Positions 1 through 12,895 of a stretch of DNA of 49,162 nucleotides are shown here, one piece after another; the stretch's first letter is position 1; each line of letters starts with the position of its first letter. The position numbers and the translations under genes were made by a program. The notes beneath the pieces are model-generated. The model saw only the letters and a list, made by a program, of their open reading frames with translations, had not been told where the DNA came from and did no database searches. This DNA is from Ichthyophonus hoferi (lineage: Eukaryota; Opisthokonta; Ichthyosporea; Ichthyophonida; Ichthyophonidae): positions 239,612 to 288,773 of the forward strand of contig NAOQ01000030.1 in the NCBI GenBank assembly GCA_002751075.1, in the 5' to 3' direction.

Positions 1-560
1 TTAGCAGCATATTCTAACTCCCTGGTTATACACTTTGTATGTACCATATTATATATAAAATGCCCACAAATTTTAAAATATGCATTGTTACTTGCATTAC
101 TTCATCAAAACAGTATAAGTTATTCCCTCCTACTATTTTTTGTCTTTATGTTGTACTTTATATAACCTCCATGTGGCCCTAACAATTGGCATGCCATACA
201 GCACTGTTAGATAAAATGCTCTTGAATGATGTAGTGCTTCAGTACTGTTTAGACTATTCGATTACACAACAGACTGGACCCCAAGGTACCCCATTTTCCT
301 TTCCCCTCTCTATGTTTATCTAAAAACAGGCAATTTTTGGCTAGTCATGTACAAAATATAATATGCCTCAAAGTTAAATGTAGAATAAAGGGTGGAGGAC
401 GAGTTTGACATGACTAGGTTAATGATAGGCAAAGGGCTTCAGAAGTAAAATAGAGGGTTGGATATGTGCTATTAACTGTAAGTTTTAAGAAGAAGAAAAA
501 AGAACAAACTGTAAATTAAAAAGTCCGCTGAAATCTAATGAAGCGTTGCTTCCCGTGCAG

Positions 561-3500
561 CTCATTTGGAGACAATCTTTAAGAAGGTAATATTCCAATT
601 AATTTTCTTTACTTGTAGGACTGATACATGAATATCTTAGTGATGGCTTCTGCTATCCTTTTCATTTCATTGTTAGATACATATACTAAGACCTATATAG
701 GTTAACCATATTGAAAATGGTAAGTTTCCTTTGCCAAACCATCAAAAATTAATTACAAAATATATACGTATTTATGCATCTACATGTAGTGGATAAGGGT
801 GGTGGTTCATGTCCATCTGTTTTTAGGGTCTACTTAATATTGATTCTTTTTAGTCTGTGGAGATCAGAGGATTTTAGCCAGAAGGATAAATAATCATTGA
901 TAATCAAATGGAAAACAAACTAAACACTTTTGATATGGGAATGCTATTAATACCTCTATATAAAGATCTATTTAATCCCTCATGTTATGCTACACAAGAA
1001 ACTAAGTGAAACCATGCAGATACTGACCCTTCAAAACAACGACCTATTGTGGTTAGTGTGCAGTTGTATTATTACAACTACACAACACCCAGCAGGCCTT
1101 AATGCCTCCTTGCAAGTTAATATGGAAGGTATCTCTTCTTAAATTATTAGGCAAAACAAAACTGACGGAAATATATACAGTATGTTTATTGATTTCTAGA
1201 ATATGAAGAAACATCAAATAGCTCTCATCTCCAATAAAGCGTGGGCATAAAGGGACTTTATTATTGTACTAACCTACTTTGTCAATAATTTGTTTTTCCA
1301 CTGAATATAACATAGCTGTCTTTATTAATAAAAGTTTTGTCAGCTAAAATTTCAATAAACCTTTTGTACTTTCTTGTATGTCATACACAGAACCTGAAAC
1401 AATAAACAAAAAGGACTTTACTAATATATCTATCTGCACAGCTGACCTTATCTTGGCCTTAACTAACACATCCGAAGAATCATGCTGGTGGGTGCTTACC
1501 CTTGCATCCTTGCATATGTTTTTCTTGTGCTTCTTTAAATATGATAGTATGGATAATAAACTAACAGTGTGGATAGATAGCTGACTAAAAGCAGAATACG
1601 GTTGGTATTAGGAGATATATAATAGGTTGGTTAGACAATCCGTCAGTGTGTAGATGCATGTAGTAGAAGAGAAGGTACATTAGAGGCTAAGAGGTTATGA
1701 TGTAATCTTCTTTCCTAACAAAATTAAGGATAAATGCTTCCACAAACAGTATGGTGATGGATGCCCTAGTAAAGTTATCAGCACGTTCATTTCCGCCAGA
1801 AATTCTTGTACAAGGTATGTATTTTCTTTCATTTTACTTGTCCATGTTGGTCAATAGGCTAATAAAATATCTCTATACAGTAATAACTTCTCTTATGGAA
1901 GTCACTGAGAGATTCTGGGAAAAGGCTGACATAACAAAGGTTGCCCTGGCTCATTTTTACACTATTCTCTCGAGGTATAGACCTTTTACATAATTTGTTT
2001 TTTGTTTACATACTTTACATATTAGAGAGCTGTTGAGAATTTACAGATTATAATGATATGGTTCTATTGCTTTGGAGATATTCAGACATATATCCTGATC
2101 TTGTCTTGCTTGGACTTGTACAAGGTGTCTCTACCATAATTTGTTGGAAGTTTATCTAGTTTATATCTACACAAACACTGGGTCCTTCCATTCCTACAGG
2201 TGGTATTTAGGCAGTTACATTGCTTATTTCACATTATCTTATTTTTTATACCAATGATATTAGTGATAAGAGCGTTTGCTTTAACCCTTCAACAGAAATC
2301 AGGGAGAGTCCACAGTCATGCAAGGTCATACAATTGATAAGATGACGTGGTTATTGGGTCAAGCACTGAGACCCTCTGTGCCTGAAGTACTATTTCTGGT
2401 GGGTAGAGCATGTATTGGAATAGAAAAATCACAGAAATAGTACATACAGCTTTTATTATATGCAGTGTTGATAGTAGAAATAGAATATACAGTGTTTATA
2501 GTAGAGATAAAATATACTGTGTTTATAGTAGAGATAGAATATACAGTGTTGTTAGTAGAGATAGAATACACAGTGTTGTTAGTAGAGATAGAATATACAG
2601 TATTGATAGTAGAGGTAACATTTACAGTGCTTACCGTACAGGATATTGTCAAGGTCTATGGCCTTGCAATTGGCTATTCTTTTTCCCTTGATGGCAGAAT
2701 ACATAACATAGTGTCTAATATTACAGCAGCAGTTGGATCTTTTCCAAAGTGGAAAGTAAAACAAAGTGTGTATCCTTCAAAAGACGGTATATACCATGAT
2801 TGGACGTAGAAGGATTAGCCTGTTAATAAATCTATTATTTTATTGTGAATATGATACATAAATCCTTTGAAACCATATTAATTTGTGTTAAAGTTCTTTT
2901 TATATGCAATGGCCATTATAGATTGTGCAGTCACACTATTATATATTTGCCAAATTATGTAACTATTGTTACGCAATACATACCTTCTTACTATTATTAT
3001 AACATATCATGATACTCTTACCTGACCTATCATTAGGTCCAGATTACTTACAGCTAGCCTATGCAACTTTGAGTCTTTTAAAGGGCTGTCTTGATATACT
3101 CTATAATGCTGAGGTAACATTATGAGTTGTTTATAATAAATTAATGTTACCCTGTGTCTATAACAATGTTTAATCGGGTCCTGTTGCATACACTTTTATT
3201 TACTGTTTCACTCATGTTTTCATGTTTTACTTTAAGGTTTATATATACATTCCATTAGTGCATTGCTTATTCTTGTTGATGTATCATTTAATATCTTAGA
3301 AAAACAATTGTGAATGATGGGCTATGTGTAGGATAAAAACAAATTTCTAAAAGTAAAACACTGGAGAATGACAGGGTTTTTTTATAGGAATGAGATCAGA
3401 ATTAAAGTGTCTAACAGACTATTTTGGATGATAGAGCCTAAGACAGAAGCATAACGTTGGAGGAACTATGCATACTAGAGACCAACAGTGTGTAGAGTTG

Positions 3501-6500
3501 ATTGATTGTAATCAACCCCTGACCTGCCTGCATCACCTTCAACCATTAGAAGCTGTGGCAAGCAAGCTGTGGACTGCTGTGTGCCAACCCATATTCATTG
3601 TAAGTGTAATGATAGTACTTAGTACCTGATGAGATGAACGTGTTGGGAGCCCCACTATTACATTCCGTAATACCTCAAATACCGGTTATACTATATTTTG
3701 TTAATAGCAATATTTTTTAATAAATATTAGTGTTAGTGCTTTAATATCATAAGGGTACCCACTCCATGTCCAATTCCTTCCATATGCATGGTAATCAATA
3801 AGAGATGAAACAAAAAAAAACCTTACCTCCCATGGCTGTGCATGGTATTAATCCTTTTTCAAATTATTTTTATTTATTGATGTGACTATCTGGAACCTCA
3901 GGATAGGAAACACATATTCATTTATAGCCCATTAAAACTATGCAACTATGCAGGGTAATCCAGAGATAGTAAGTGATCCTAATCTACTCTGCACGCTATT
4001 GAGTGTTATAAGCAGGCTGATTGAGACTCTTCCAGAAGCTAAGACACTATTAGGAGGTATGGAAACCATTATGAATGTGTGGGAATAGTTACCTAGGGCT
4101 TTGGAGGCCATTGACAGAGATATGTTACATTATTATTTTTAATTACGACATAGAGGTTATTGCAAGATACCATCTGTTAGCTTCATTTACTAATGATTAA
4201 ACTGGTGTCCTACTTTATCTTTCAATAGAGGAAACTCTTCTATATACTATCCACAGGGGGCTGGATCTTGCCCAATCACAATATGTCAAGACTGTATTTT
4301 CTAGCACACGTACATTGACAGAGCTAGGACAGAGGGTAGTACCAAGAATGGTGCTGTGGAATTGCATGCAGCAGATGGCAGCATATCCCAACCATGACTG
4401 GGAGGGGGCGTGGGACACCTTGGATCACACTTGGAAAGGCCTTGAAGGTATTGCCTGTTTAGTTAAAACCAGGGTCACTAAAACATGCTGTTATTACTTA
4501 TTGTTTGTATAATAACAACATAATTGCATATAAAATTAACGGATATGTACATAAATTGTTTTTTATTGAGTAATGAAATTGTGGTATGATATATAGCCAT
4601 TAGTTGACAACCATTCTATATGCACATTGTTTTTGTAATGAGTAATACATCAAAAACAATAAACAAGTAAGTAGCTTATATGGCTTTTCTTCTGTATCAT
4701 TACAGGTGGAAAGCTTCTGGATGTATTTAACAATCTACATGTACACCAAGATGCTAAACTGCATACTGCTACCATTCTCTTTGCAGTGGCACTGAGATTC
4801 TCTAGCTCATTGTAGGTTTTATTTTAATTAAAAATGCTAACCATGCTGCATTCACTTAGTTAGCATTTTCTCACTAATCTATGGTTTGTTTGGTACAGGA
4901 GTACAAGGAGTTAAGAATCATAATTCATGACTCTCTTCTCACACTCGTTTGCTTTATAATTTTTCCACTTCCTTTGTTTATCATGTTTTTCTACCTTATA
5001 CAATTAGATATTCAATGACTAGGAGGTTTATATTGTATGTTATTATTTTTACCTCATAATATCACTGCTAACAATTAATGTAGTACTCCTAGTAATAACC
5101 TGTTGGAGTCTATGATTAAAGTATTTGTTTGCCCGGCCTGCTTCCCATTAAATAATTGTTATCTACCTTTATGAGCACAGCCTGGTTTTTCATATATCTT
5201 ATTTCACTGACTGGAATACATACATATTATATAATGTCACCACTATATGGATCTCCTGCAAGATTGTAATTTTTCAGTGCCTTTGTGATAATTATTGTGG
5301 TTGCAGGTTGGTGCCACTTGATCAGCTCCAAACAGTTGTATTACAGTATTCACATACATCCACTGATATTACAGCAAGTTCCCTGCTTATTATGCATGGT
5401 CTGCTATTGTTGACAATGGTTAGTATATGGCTGTTACTGCAACTATAGCGAGCAATGATCTAGTTATATGTGTGATGTTTAAGCTTGCTAACTTAAAGAG
5501 GGTCTGTTTAATCGCAGGATGTTTCCAATGATAGCAAAGAAGGACAAACCATTAAAGGTAAGGCAGGCTAGAAAATTAAACATTATAATTGAATATATTT
5601 AGTTATAGCCGTAGCATTACAGCGAGTTCATACTTAGCTACACTTATACAAATCTGTTCCTAACCTCCTTTATTCCTAGATATCTATTACTTAGCTATTA
5701 CCATTGATTATTAATATTTTTTGCATAGTATTAATGACCTTTCAATACAAGAATTACTATTCTATACTAGAAAAGTGTTTTACATGCATGTGAACAACCA
5801 AGTGCAATAGGCCCCAAAAACTATCTAAGTCATTATCAGATCAAAGACCAGCTTATCTTGATCTATTATAGCACTAGATCATATATAACAATATAATAAT
5901 GGTTTATATTAATTGGGCTATACAGGGCCTGGTATTAGCACATGGGTCTGGATGCAACAGTTTGTGCAGACTATAGTAGAAACCAGTACTTACCAGCCAT
6001 TGGCTGTAGCTCTACATTACAAACTTCTACCATGGTTGGCCTCAGGCAGTCCTCCAGCAGCTACCCGCAAAGCACTGGTATTTATTTGCCCAATAATTTG
6101 ACTAAATACATACACGCCATTGCTATTATAAATGATAAAGAATACTAATAGATGATAAGGGCAGATGTGGAAGGTATTTTCTCTTTGTTTGGCAAACATG
6201 GAGACCCTGCCATCATGTGAATGTAAAGCAATCGCCCACAGTCTGGCCAATAGTCTATCAGACCATCCCTTGTTCTCACAGGTGCTCCATGTATGTTATC
6301 TTATTATCCAGATTCCAAGTATATATATCCCTATAAGAGTTAATATACTTGGCATTTTGTTTTAAATTTGAAAACATACTACATTTTAACTATTTTATAT
6401 GATTGTGTAGCATATATGCTTCCTTGTTTTAATAGGAGTTTATTTGCAGTTTTTGGTTGGTCAGCTAAGACAACATGTACCATCATTGACTACCATGAAG

Positions 6501-9500
6501 GTCCTATCGGCTATCCTACAGGTAAGTCTTTCTTTTTGTATATTGTATTTTGTACTATAATAAAACACACTTAACATTGTTTCTGTGGTCTAATGGTAAT
6601 GATATGAAAGACTAGATATTTGTTATAGTATTTTTTGATTTTTAAAATGTGCAGCTACAACTAGGAGTGAGTGACATTCATCAATGGATGCTGGAGGCTG
6701 GATACCAGACAATACGTGAAGGAATATCATGCAATGCCTGGCAGCCCATCCTTGAGACTATTATTATCCTGAAGGGTATTATGGTCACCCATCTGTGCAT
6801 GTTTTTGCACCAATCTACTACTTCGTCAGTTGAAGGAAAGTTTAGTGTTAACTGGTTGGTGCGTAGTTCTTTTGTTTTTTTTGAACTACATATACTTCAG
6901 TGTGTAAATAGGAACATCTCAAGTGCATTAGGTGATTAGTGTTTGCGGTTCACTCAGTGTACTAAATGATACTTGTAATTGGGGCTACAGGAATTGGGGA
7001 TTGCTGCCATCTACTAATACTTATTTGGCTGTGTATACCCCCGTTGGATGCCACTGGGCCAGTGATAAGGGCAGGTAGTAACCTTATATAGTAATTGTTT
7101 TTGTTTATATTATTATGTTAATATTTATTACACAGTTATGGGTATATAATATTTGTAATATTTAGCTTGGAACTATATAGTATCTGTGAATGGCACATAG
7201 CTTCATATACTTATACACTCTTGCTTTTCCACAGCTACTGAATATCTCCTGCAATCTAGGTATATGGCTGTCTTTCCATACTATCTGCCTTTTCTGTCCA
7301 TTTAAAAATGAACTGTATTGTTTCACACTGGAACCTTTTTCCTTTGGGCTTACAATCGTTTTGTTATTGCATGCACATGTTAGCTGGTAGGTATGGGTAC
7401 ATTTTTAGAGACAAAATTAAAGTTTTATCAATAACAGTTTTATGTAAAATTTCTAAATATACTGATCTGATGAATGCATCCTACTTAGTCAATCTCAACA
7501 TATCCGCCCAGTCCTAATGCTATTACTACGATTGATAATATTAAGGATGGATTCCTCCTATTCAATTACCCCTAGTTTTGGTAAGTTTATCTGTGCCAAT
7601 TTTCTCATCTTCAAAAACACATCTAGGTGAGATAAAATGATATAAGATGTAATGCCTCCACTATAAAAAACCTTAGGTTTCCACTATTAGTAATTCTAAC
7701 GTTCTAAAGCTTTTTCAATTACCTATTTCCCTTCTCCATGTGTAGTTATAAACTCTTTATATTCTCACCCTACCTCTCTTTTAATCTTTCCATCTATCCT
7801 ATATATCCGATACCATAAAATTGAATGTAGTTTGATGGCAACATTTTGATTTGAAGGTAATAGTCCTAATAGGAGGGTATATAACAGGATTATCATGCAG
7901 TCAGCCATTAGTAAAATCTTTGCAAAGTGATATTGCCATACCTATAAACATTACCAGCCAGGGTGAGTTGGTTGATATTGCAGCACCAGACCCATCTACA
8001 GATTATATTTAGCAGGAGTTTATATTGATAAATTTGAGTTAATTTAAGTTATCTACCAATATTTTTAATTGTATTAGACTGTGCGCTTATCATTATAATA
8101 ATAATCTCTATTATACTTGTAGTGTTTTAAAAGTATTGTTTTGTAAAGTGAAACATGCTAATATATGCCCAATAAGTAAATACAAGAGTATAAAGATGTT
8201 ATCTCTATGAAGAAGTAGTTCATAAGATGAATCGATAAATGCATATGTCACAGTAGCATTTAATTGACACATGATTCATGGTAGAGAATATAAAGGGGGT
8301 ACAGACCTCTCTTTTACTTCTTGATGCTTTACTGTTGATTACCAGGATGACAACTGGCAGCACAAAGGTAATTGTTATAGGTTGGCCCTGGCTTGTAAAT
8401 CATTCACTAATATATATCCATATAGGACATACAGATGGATTGGTCAAGTTTACTGGCATTGGTGCACAAGCACACACAATCTGCCATAGTAGGTAGGTAA
8501 TAGATACTAGGCAGGATGAGTAGGTAAACGTATGTTGACAACATATTGTGGGTAAACTCTATATATTCAGAGTAACATTAATAGTTAACGCTTCTAGGAA
8601 TTATTGTTTTTGTAGTCACTTGTTAAAACATATATATTGCTTTATCAAGAGGTGTATGTACGTAGTATTTCTAAAACCCCATATACTTACCTCTACGTAA
8701 CCAATACATTCTCACTCCCTTTATTGTTTTATCTATTAGTACCTGCCCTCCAGGTATTGGCTCATCTTTTTCTAATGGACGGACAGTCCACAGTCATGAT
8801 GACACGCCAACTACAATGTACTCTGCACACCCATCTTCTTTCAGTATGTCTACCTGTCACTCACTCTTCATCTCCTTACTTTTTAAAATACAAAAAATAT
8901 ATTTCCTTCCAAATATTTATAGTCCAAGTTTGTTATTAAGCTGTTCTTATTTGTTGTTTTAGAGAATGTGTGAGTATTGTTGTACTTGGATTCAATTCAA
9001 CCCATGCGCTAAATACCTTCATTGATCCAGCATGATCCAGATATTCAGGTTGCTGCAGACGCATGTACTATCTCTATTTTTGGAGGAGATACTAAATCCT
9101 GTTCTCCTTCAGCCCTGTCACCGGCATCATCAGGTATATAATATATATTACATGTGCTATTACTAGCTCTCTGAGAGATTTGGAGGAAGGAACAATTCCT
9201 GATCCATTATAGTAGGAGCCTATCAATCGATTGGAAATAATTAGAGTCAACTATTGCATCTTGCATTTAAAGGGACTTGATGTATTAATATTTGACTGCA
9301 TACGATTTTCCTATCCTTATTTGTATGTATCATACATACAAATATATCACCAATAGAGCTGTAAGTCTTAAATATATATAAAAAATCTGATAGTTTATTC
9401 TATTTGATAAAACATGGAGTTATCTAGGTATTGTATAGTCTGTTTAGCTAACACGCTTTTAGCATGAATATATTCAATAATGTGACCTAAAGCATACTTT

Positions 9501-9859
9501 TATCCTACTTATTCATTCTGTAGTACACGAAAGCACTGATAATCCATAGTTACTTCCTTAATTTTTATTTATATCTACAGCTATTCTTAAGATAGCTGTC
9601 AACAGTCAATGGGCATATCGTCTTAGCATGCTTGCCCTAAAATCAGAAGCACCAGAGGTCCTTGCCAGGTCTGGTATACAGAGATATACTCAACAGGTAA
9701 GAAAGACTATGATGCACAATTCTACTGCTATAATATCATTGCAAATGATCGCACTCTAATGACCATTATTCTTATTAGCTCCTAGCCCATAATCCCTACT
9801 GGACTCCCAGGCTAAAAATAGATAACATCTCCAATGGCACAATAACCCAGCCCACATAA
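561..9859 (+). CDS. Large all-helical repeat protein, unrecognised (3' part of a multi-exon gene)
   Basis: I do not recognise this gene. Exons that join in phase: 1750-1814, 1881-1974; then 3954-4056, 4229-4447, 4706-4811, 5307-5418, 5518-5557, 5926-6077; then 6436-6521, 6655-6775, 6991-7074, 7235-7259, 7489-7580, 7864-7962, 8285-8367, 8435-8488, 8754-8843, 9031-9133, 9581-9696, 9779-9859 (TAA stop). Weaker exons lie at 561-586, about 1440-1491 and 2047-2124. The link between 6077 and 6436 is unsolved: 6150-6281 is open in more than one frame. The product is rich in leucine-laden amphipathic helices (for example LLLLDALLLITRM and HDPDIQVAADACTISIFGG), as in HEAT/ARM-type scaffolds. I see no signal peptide, catalytic motif or convincing membrane span. 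The 5' end is not identified and may lie left of the window. Splice sites and phase continuity make the coding call strong; the family remains open. Confidence 0.75.
2465..2630. repeat. 27-bp minisatellite, about six units
   Basis: Six imperfect head-to-tail copies of a 27-bp unit resembling GTGTTGATAGTAGAGATAGA plus ATATACA. Because 27 is a multiple of three, the array stays open in several frames on both strands and produces spurious reading frames. It sits in the long stretch between exons 2124 and 3954 of the helical-repeat gene and is most simply intronic. Confidence 0.85.
2642..2808 (+). other. Possible exon downstream of the minisatellite
   Basis: After an acceptor-like TTACCGTACAG there is an open stretch that begins DIVKVYGLAIGYSFSLDG and runs to a stop at 2806-2808. 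Its composition is protein-like, but I could not find a donor that joins it in phase to the exon at 3954. It may be an exon of the helical-repeat gene, an old insertion, or chance. The rest of 2809-3953 shows only AT-rich sequence with no feature I can support. Confidence 0.2.
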
Positions 9860-12463
9860 CCAGGAGCATGTTTAATCGTTCTGAAGCACATCCATCATAC
9901 CTTATAACGTGTAGCAGAACAAATTTGCATTGGATGAAAATATTTATTTTACAGATATTAAACTGTAATAATCCTGCTGTTGTAAATTATTTATTACTTT
10001 ACTCAAAATATAGCAAAATCTCCTTTACTATCAAGTTGAACTAATTTTAAAGCAACCCATGATATGATTGTATAAAATCCTTAATGGCAGTTATTAAAAG
10101 ACTTATTATTTGGATAATCTATTATTCTATATTCACAATAACATACTATTGAATAAAGAGCACTAGAACCATATTATGACAGAGGATGATGCAAATAAAT
10201 ATGTGTAAATAAAATTATGCATATGTACAATACATGCGTATATAAATACTGAACAACCAAAGTGAAAATTATGTGAATACTAGTGTACGGGTCTTAATAA
10301 CATGCACATTGTTAGGCATTCTTTTTAAAAAAAACATAAAGTATCCAAGCTTAAATTGAAGATTCCAACCATAGCTATCATTTTTTGTTTAGAAACAAAG
10401 CTTGCAAATTAGCTTAAAATATTAGTAGATTCCAGTGGATGAAAGTATACAAAGAGACTCAAAGCTATAGTATTTGACAATGTTCATAAAATAAGGTATA
10501 ATAATTTAAACACACATATATATAGCTCCAAAAGTTTAAATTCAATAAGACCTTTAATCAAAAATATTGAAAGCAAAAATATTGTTTTATAAATGTTTCT
10601 TAAGATTGGCATTTTTAACTGGCTTAAACCACCAATTAACAGGAAAACTGTATTGTTGAGTATTTTCAGTTTTCATTAAATTGGAAATGTGTACAAATCT
10701 GCAAAAAAAAAAAAATTTCTTGTTATCTGTAGCCGGTACGGGTTGGGCCTTCAAATTATTATTAAATTGCTAAATAATGTGTCAAGGGTGGCATAGTTTA
10801 TGTTATGTGTAGGCGTACTGTGTTAAACAGCAATTTACCTTCCACTATGATCCTAGTAGTTATTCTCACATCTGTTTAAGTTTTGTTTATGTCTACAAGA
10901 TAAACCAGGAGGTACATTCCAAAAGTCATAATTTAATCTATCAAATAATTTCAATTTAGAATTAATTTCCAGAATTCACAAATTTGGGTGAACGTAATTT
11001 AATTTTAAGATGTGTTTTTTTTATAAATTGAAGAATTATCCCAATCTTGAAAACATATTTTAAAGCAGTGACTTCACTTAAAGCTTGCGTAAGTATTTTT
11101 TAAAATGTTTTGATTTATAGAGAATATTTAGACTTAGGACATTTACCCATTTATCTACAATTCTTATTTAACAAGCAAGTATCTCGTAAGAATTTTTCCA
11201 GTGTACCTAAGGCATATATAAATAACAGGGTAAACAGATCTGATCAATGTTATTTTTCCATAAGCTATGTAAGAAAGATACAAACATTACTTATAGTGTG
11301 TCTTTTATAGAGTAATTAAGCATAAACAAAAGCAATCGTTTCCTTAGATTATGACTTGGTTAGAGCATGTTACGTATGTTACACTATCGTTAACTCCATA
11401 TGAACCCCTAACCTAGTTCAAATTGATTTGTCGATGCATAGTTTGCAAGCATATATTAGCGAATTACCTCATGAGCCATTCCAATAAGGAAACACTAGTA
11501 TAAGATTATCGAGATAGGATCAGACATTCCTAGTGGGTCTCTGTGATCTTGTATGAATTGTTAGTAGCCAATAAGAATATTTATGATTGGTCCCGTTTAG
11601 GTTATTGAACACAGCTATATGGGTTAGCCAAAATTAGCACCCATGGGAAAAAGAAGTATAAAAGAAGTATAAAGGAAGACAAAAATCAATAATAAAGAAC
11701 TTGCTCACACATACGTGGTAATAATAGCATAAATACAAAGGCAATTGTAACACGCACAAAACTTTACATCTAATTATATGCATGTAATAATCACGTCATT
11801 ATTGTAATGTCTTGTCTACTGTTTACACTTTCATACGATAATCAGTGTTCAGATCTCTCGCTCGTTCAAAATTCAGAGAGCTAACTGCCTATTAACATCA
11901 AATAGTGACTATAGTTATTATTTACATCGTAATATAGCTAGCACCCATTATTGATCCATCTCATTTTGCAATTTCCACATTAGCACCCAAGCGAATCAAA
12001 GCATCGATTCCCTCTGAAGTAGAACATGGGTATAATTACTACGGCTAGTTGCCTAGTCGATACACGTGCCTTCTATAGAACCTCTACCACAACATCTGAG
12101 CCTTAAGAACAGATCAGATAAAGTGACTATTACTACCGCTGGCTCAGCAGAATTAAATACTAAACGATTTCAATTGGGGATCCCAAAATCTGTGGGTAAG
12201 TCGCTAGAACTACCACAAATTCAGATATAGAATAGGAATCTATTACAGAGAAGCGTATAAGGTGAAGGAACTCCTTTCTTGGTAGTATGAGGGTCTTAAT
12301 ATTAGCATAACCTCTCTTATGGAGTCAATATTTTCCTCCTAGGTGTCTAGTCCTTCTTATAAAGAAAATAGCGGTGGTGCCTAAAAGGCAATGAACTAGA
12401 TAATTAGCTGCATATTATCCAGTTGTATAGATCTGCAGGGTAAGCCAGGGCTGTACTGCATAA
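9860..12463. other. AT-rich intergenic spacer
   Basis: No exon that I can support. The first AATAAA downstream of the helical-repeat gene is at 10152-10157, a plausible but distant poly(A) signal. Much of 9900-11700 is very AT-rich with short A/T runs. The only coding-like trace is an ankyrin-like scrap near 11.95-12.02 kb, listed separately. Confidence 0.6.
11949..12023 (-). pseudogene. Possible ankyrin-repeat remnant
   Basis: On the minus strand, after an acceptor-like CTACTTCAG, one frame reads GIDALIRLGANVEIAK followed by a stop and then DGS. This resembles the second helix and loop of an ankyrin repeat (DALIRLGANVE followed by a DG turn). Only one unit is visible, with no neighbouring repeats in frame, so this is a decayed fragment or chance similarity. 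Ankyrin repeats are abundant in animals and diverge easily, so one unit is weak evidence. Confidence 0.25.
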
Positions 12464-12470
12464 GGGTGTG

Positions 12471-12502
12471 TGACGTCACAAAATATTGGCCCCGATTGAT
12501 TG
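12471..12502. promoter_or_regulatory. CRE palindrome with CCAAT-type boxes (candidate promoter of the HIP1-like gene)
   Basis: A perfect 8-bp CRE, TGACGTCA, lies at 12471-12478 (context GTGTGACGTCACA). Two ATTGG motifs (inverted CCAAT boxes) follow at about 12484 and 12498 in a locally CG-richer patch. CREB/ATF and NF-Y sites commonly mark TATA-less animal promoters. It lies about 0.4 kb upstream of the first coding exon of the HIP1-like gene. The CRE is symmetrical, so direction is not fixed by the motif. The presence of the sites is directly visible; the promoter role is inference. Confidence 0.5.
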
Positions 12503-12895
12503 GCAGTCCGGTTATAACGGTAGCCAAGTTTACTGCGTTTATACTAATAGCTATAGTTAACTTTTGGAAAATATCCGATTTTTTGGCTTGCACATTGGTT
12601 GCTTTTCTGTTGGGACTACCCTTCTTCGTGCAGCCTTTACAAGATTGTTGATATTTACCACCTCCAGTGTGGTGTAAAAATAATTTCTGCTCAAACTTTC
12701 AACTAGGAATTTTTTAAGATTTACATTTTCATATAACTATACCTTTAAGGAATCTACAACTATAAAGGTAAGAAAGAGGGATGGAACCAAGTTCTTTTTA
12801 TTGAGGAGACTATAATGAGAAGAGGAACTTTTCGAGTCAGCTAAGAATACGCACTATATTGGCATACCTTCTCACATGCTTCCCCAGGTTTCATC

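Noticed and set aside
2359-2809. Overlapping frames on both strands at the 27-bp repeat
   Set aside because: Produced by a tandem array whose period is a multiple of three; the opposite-strand frames are equally open.
4091-4122. Short frame after a 37-bp pseudo-intron
   Set aside because: The exon ending at 4056 joins directly and in phase to 4229, giving TLLGEETLLYTI.
12466-12651. Frame overlapping the CRE
   Set aside because: Hydrophobic AT-driven translation with no splice continuity; the interval looks like promoter and 5' UTR.
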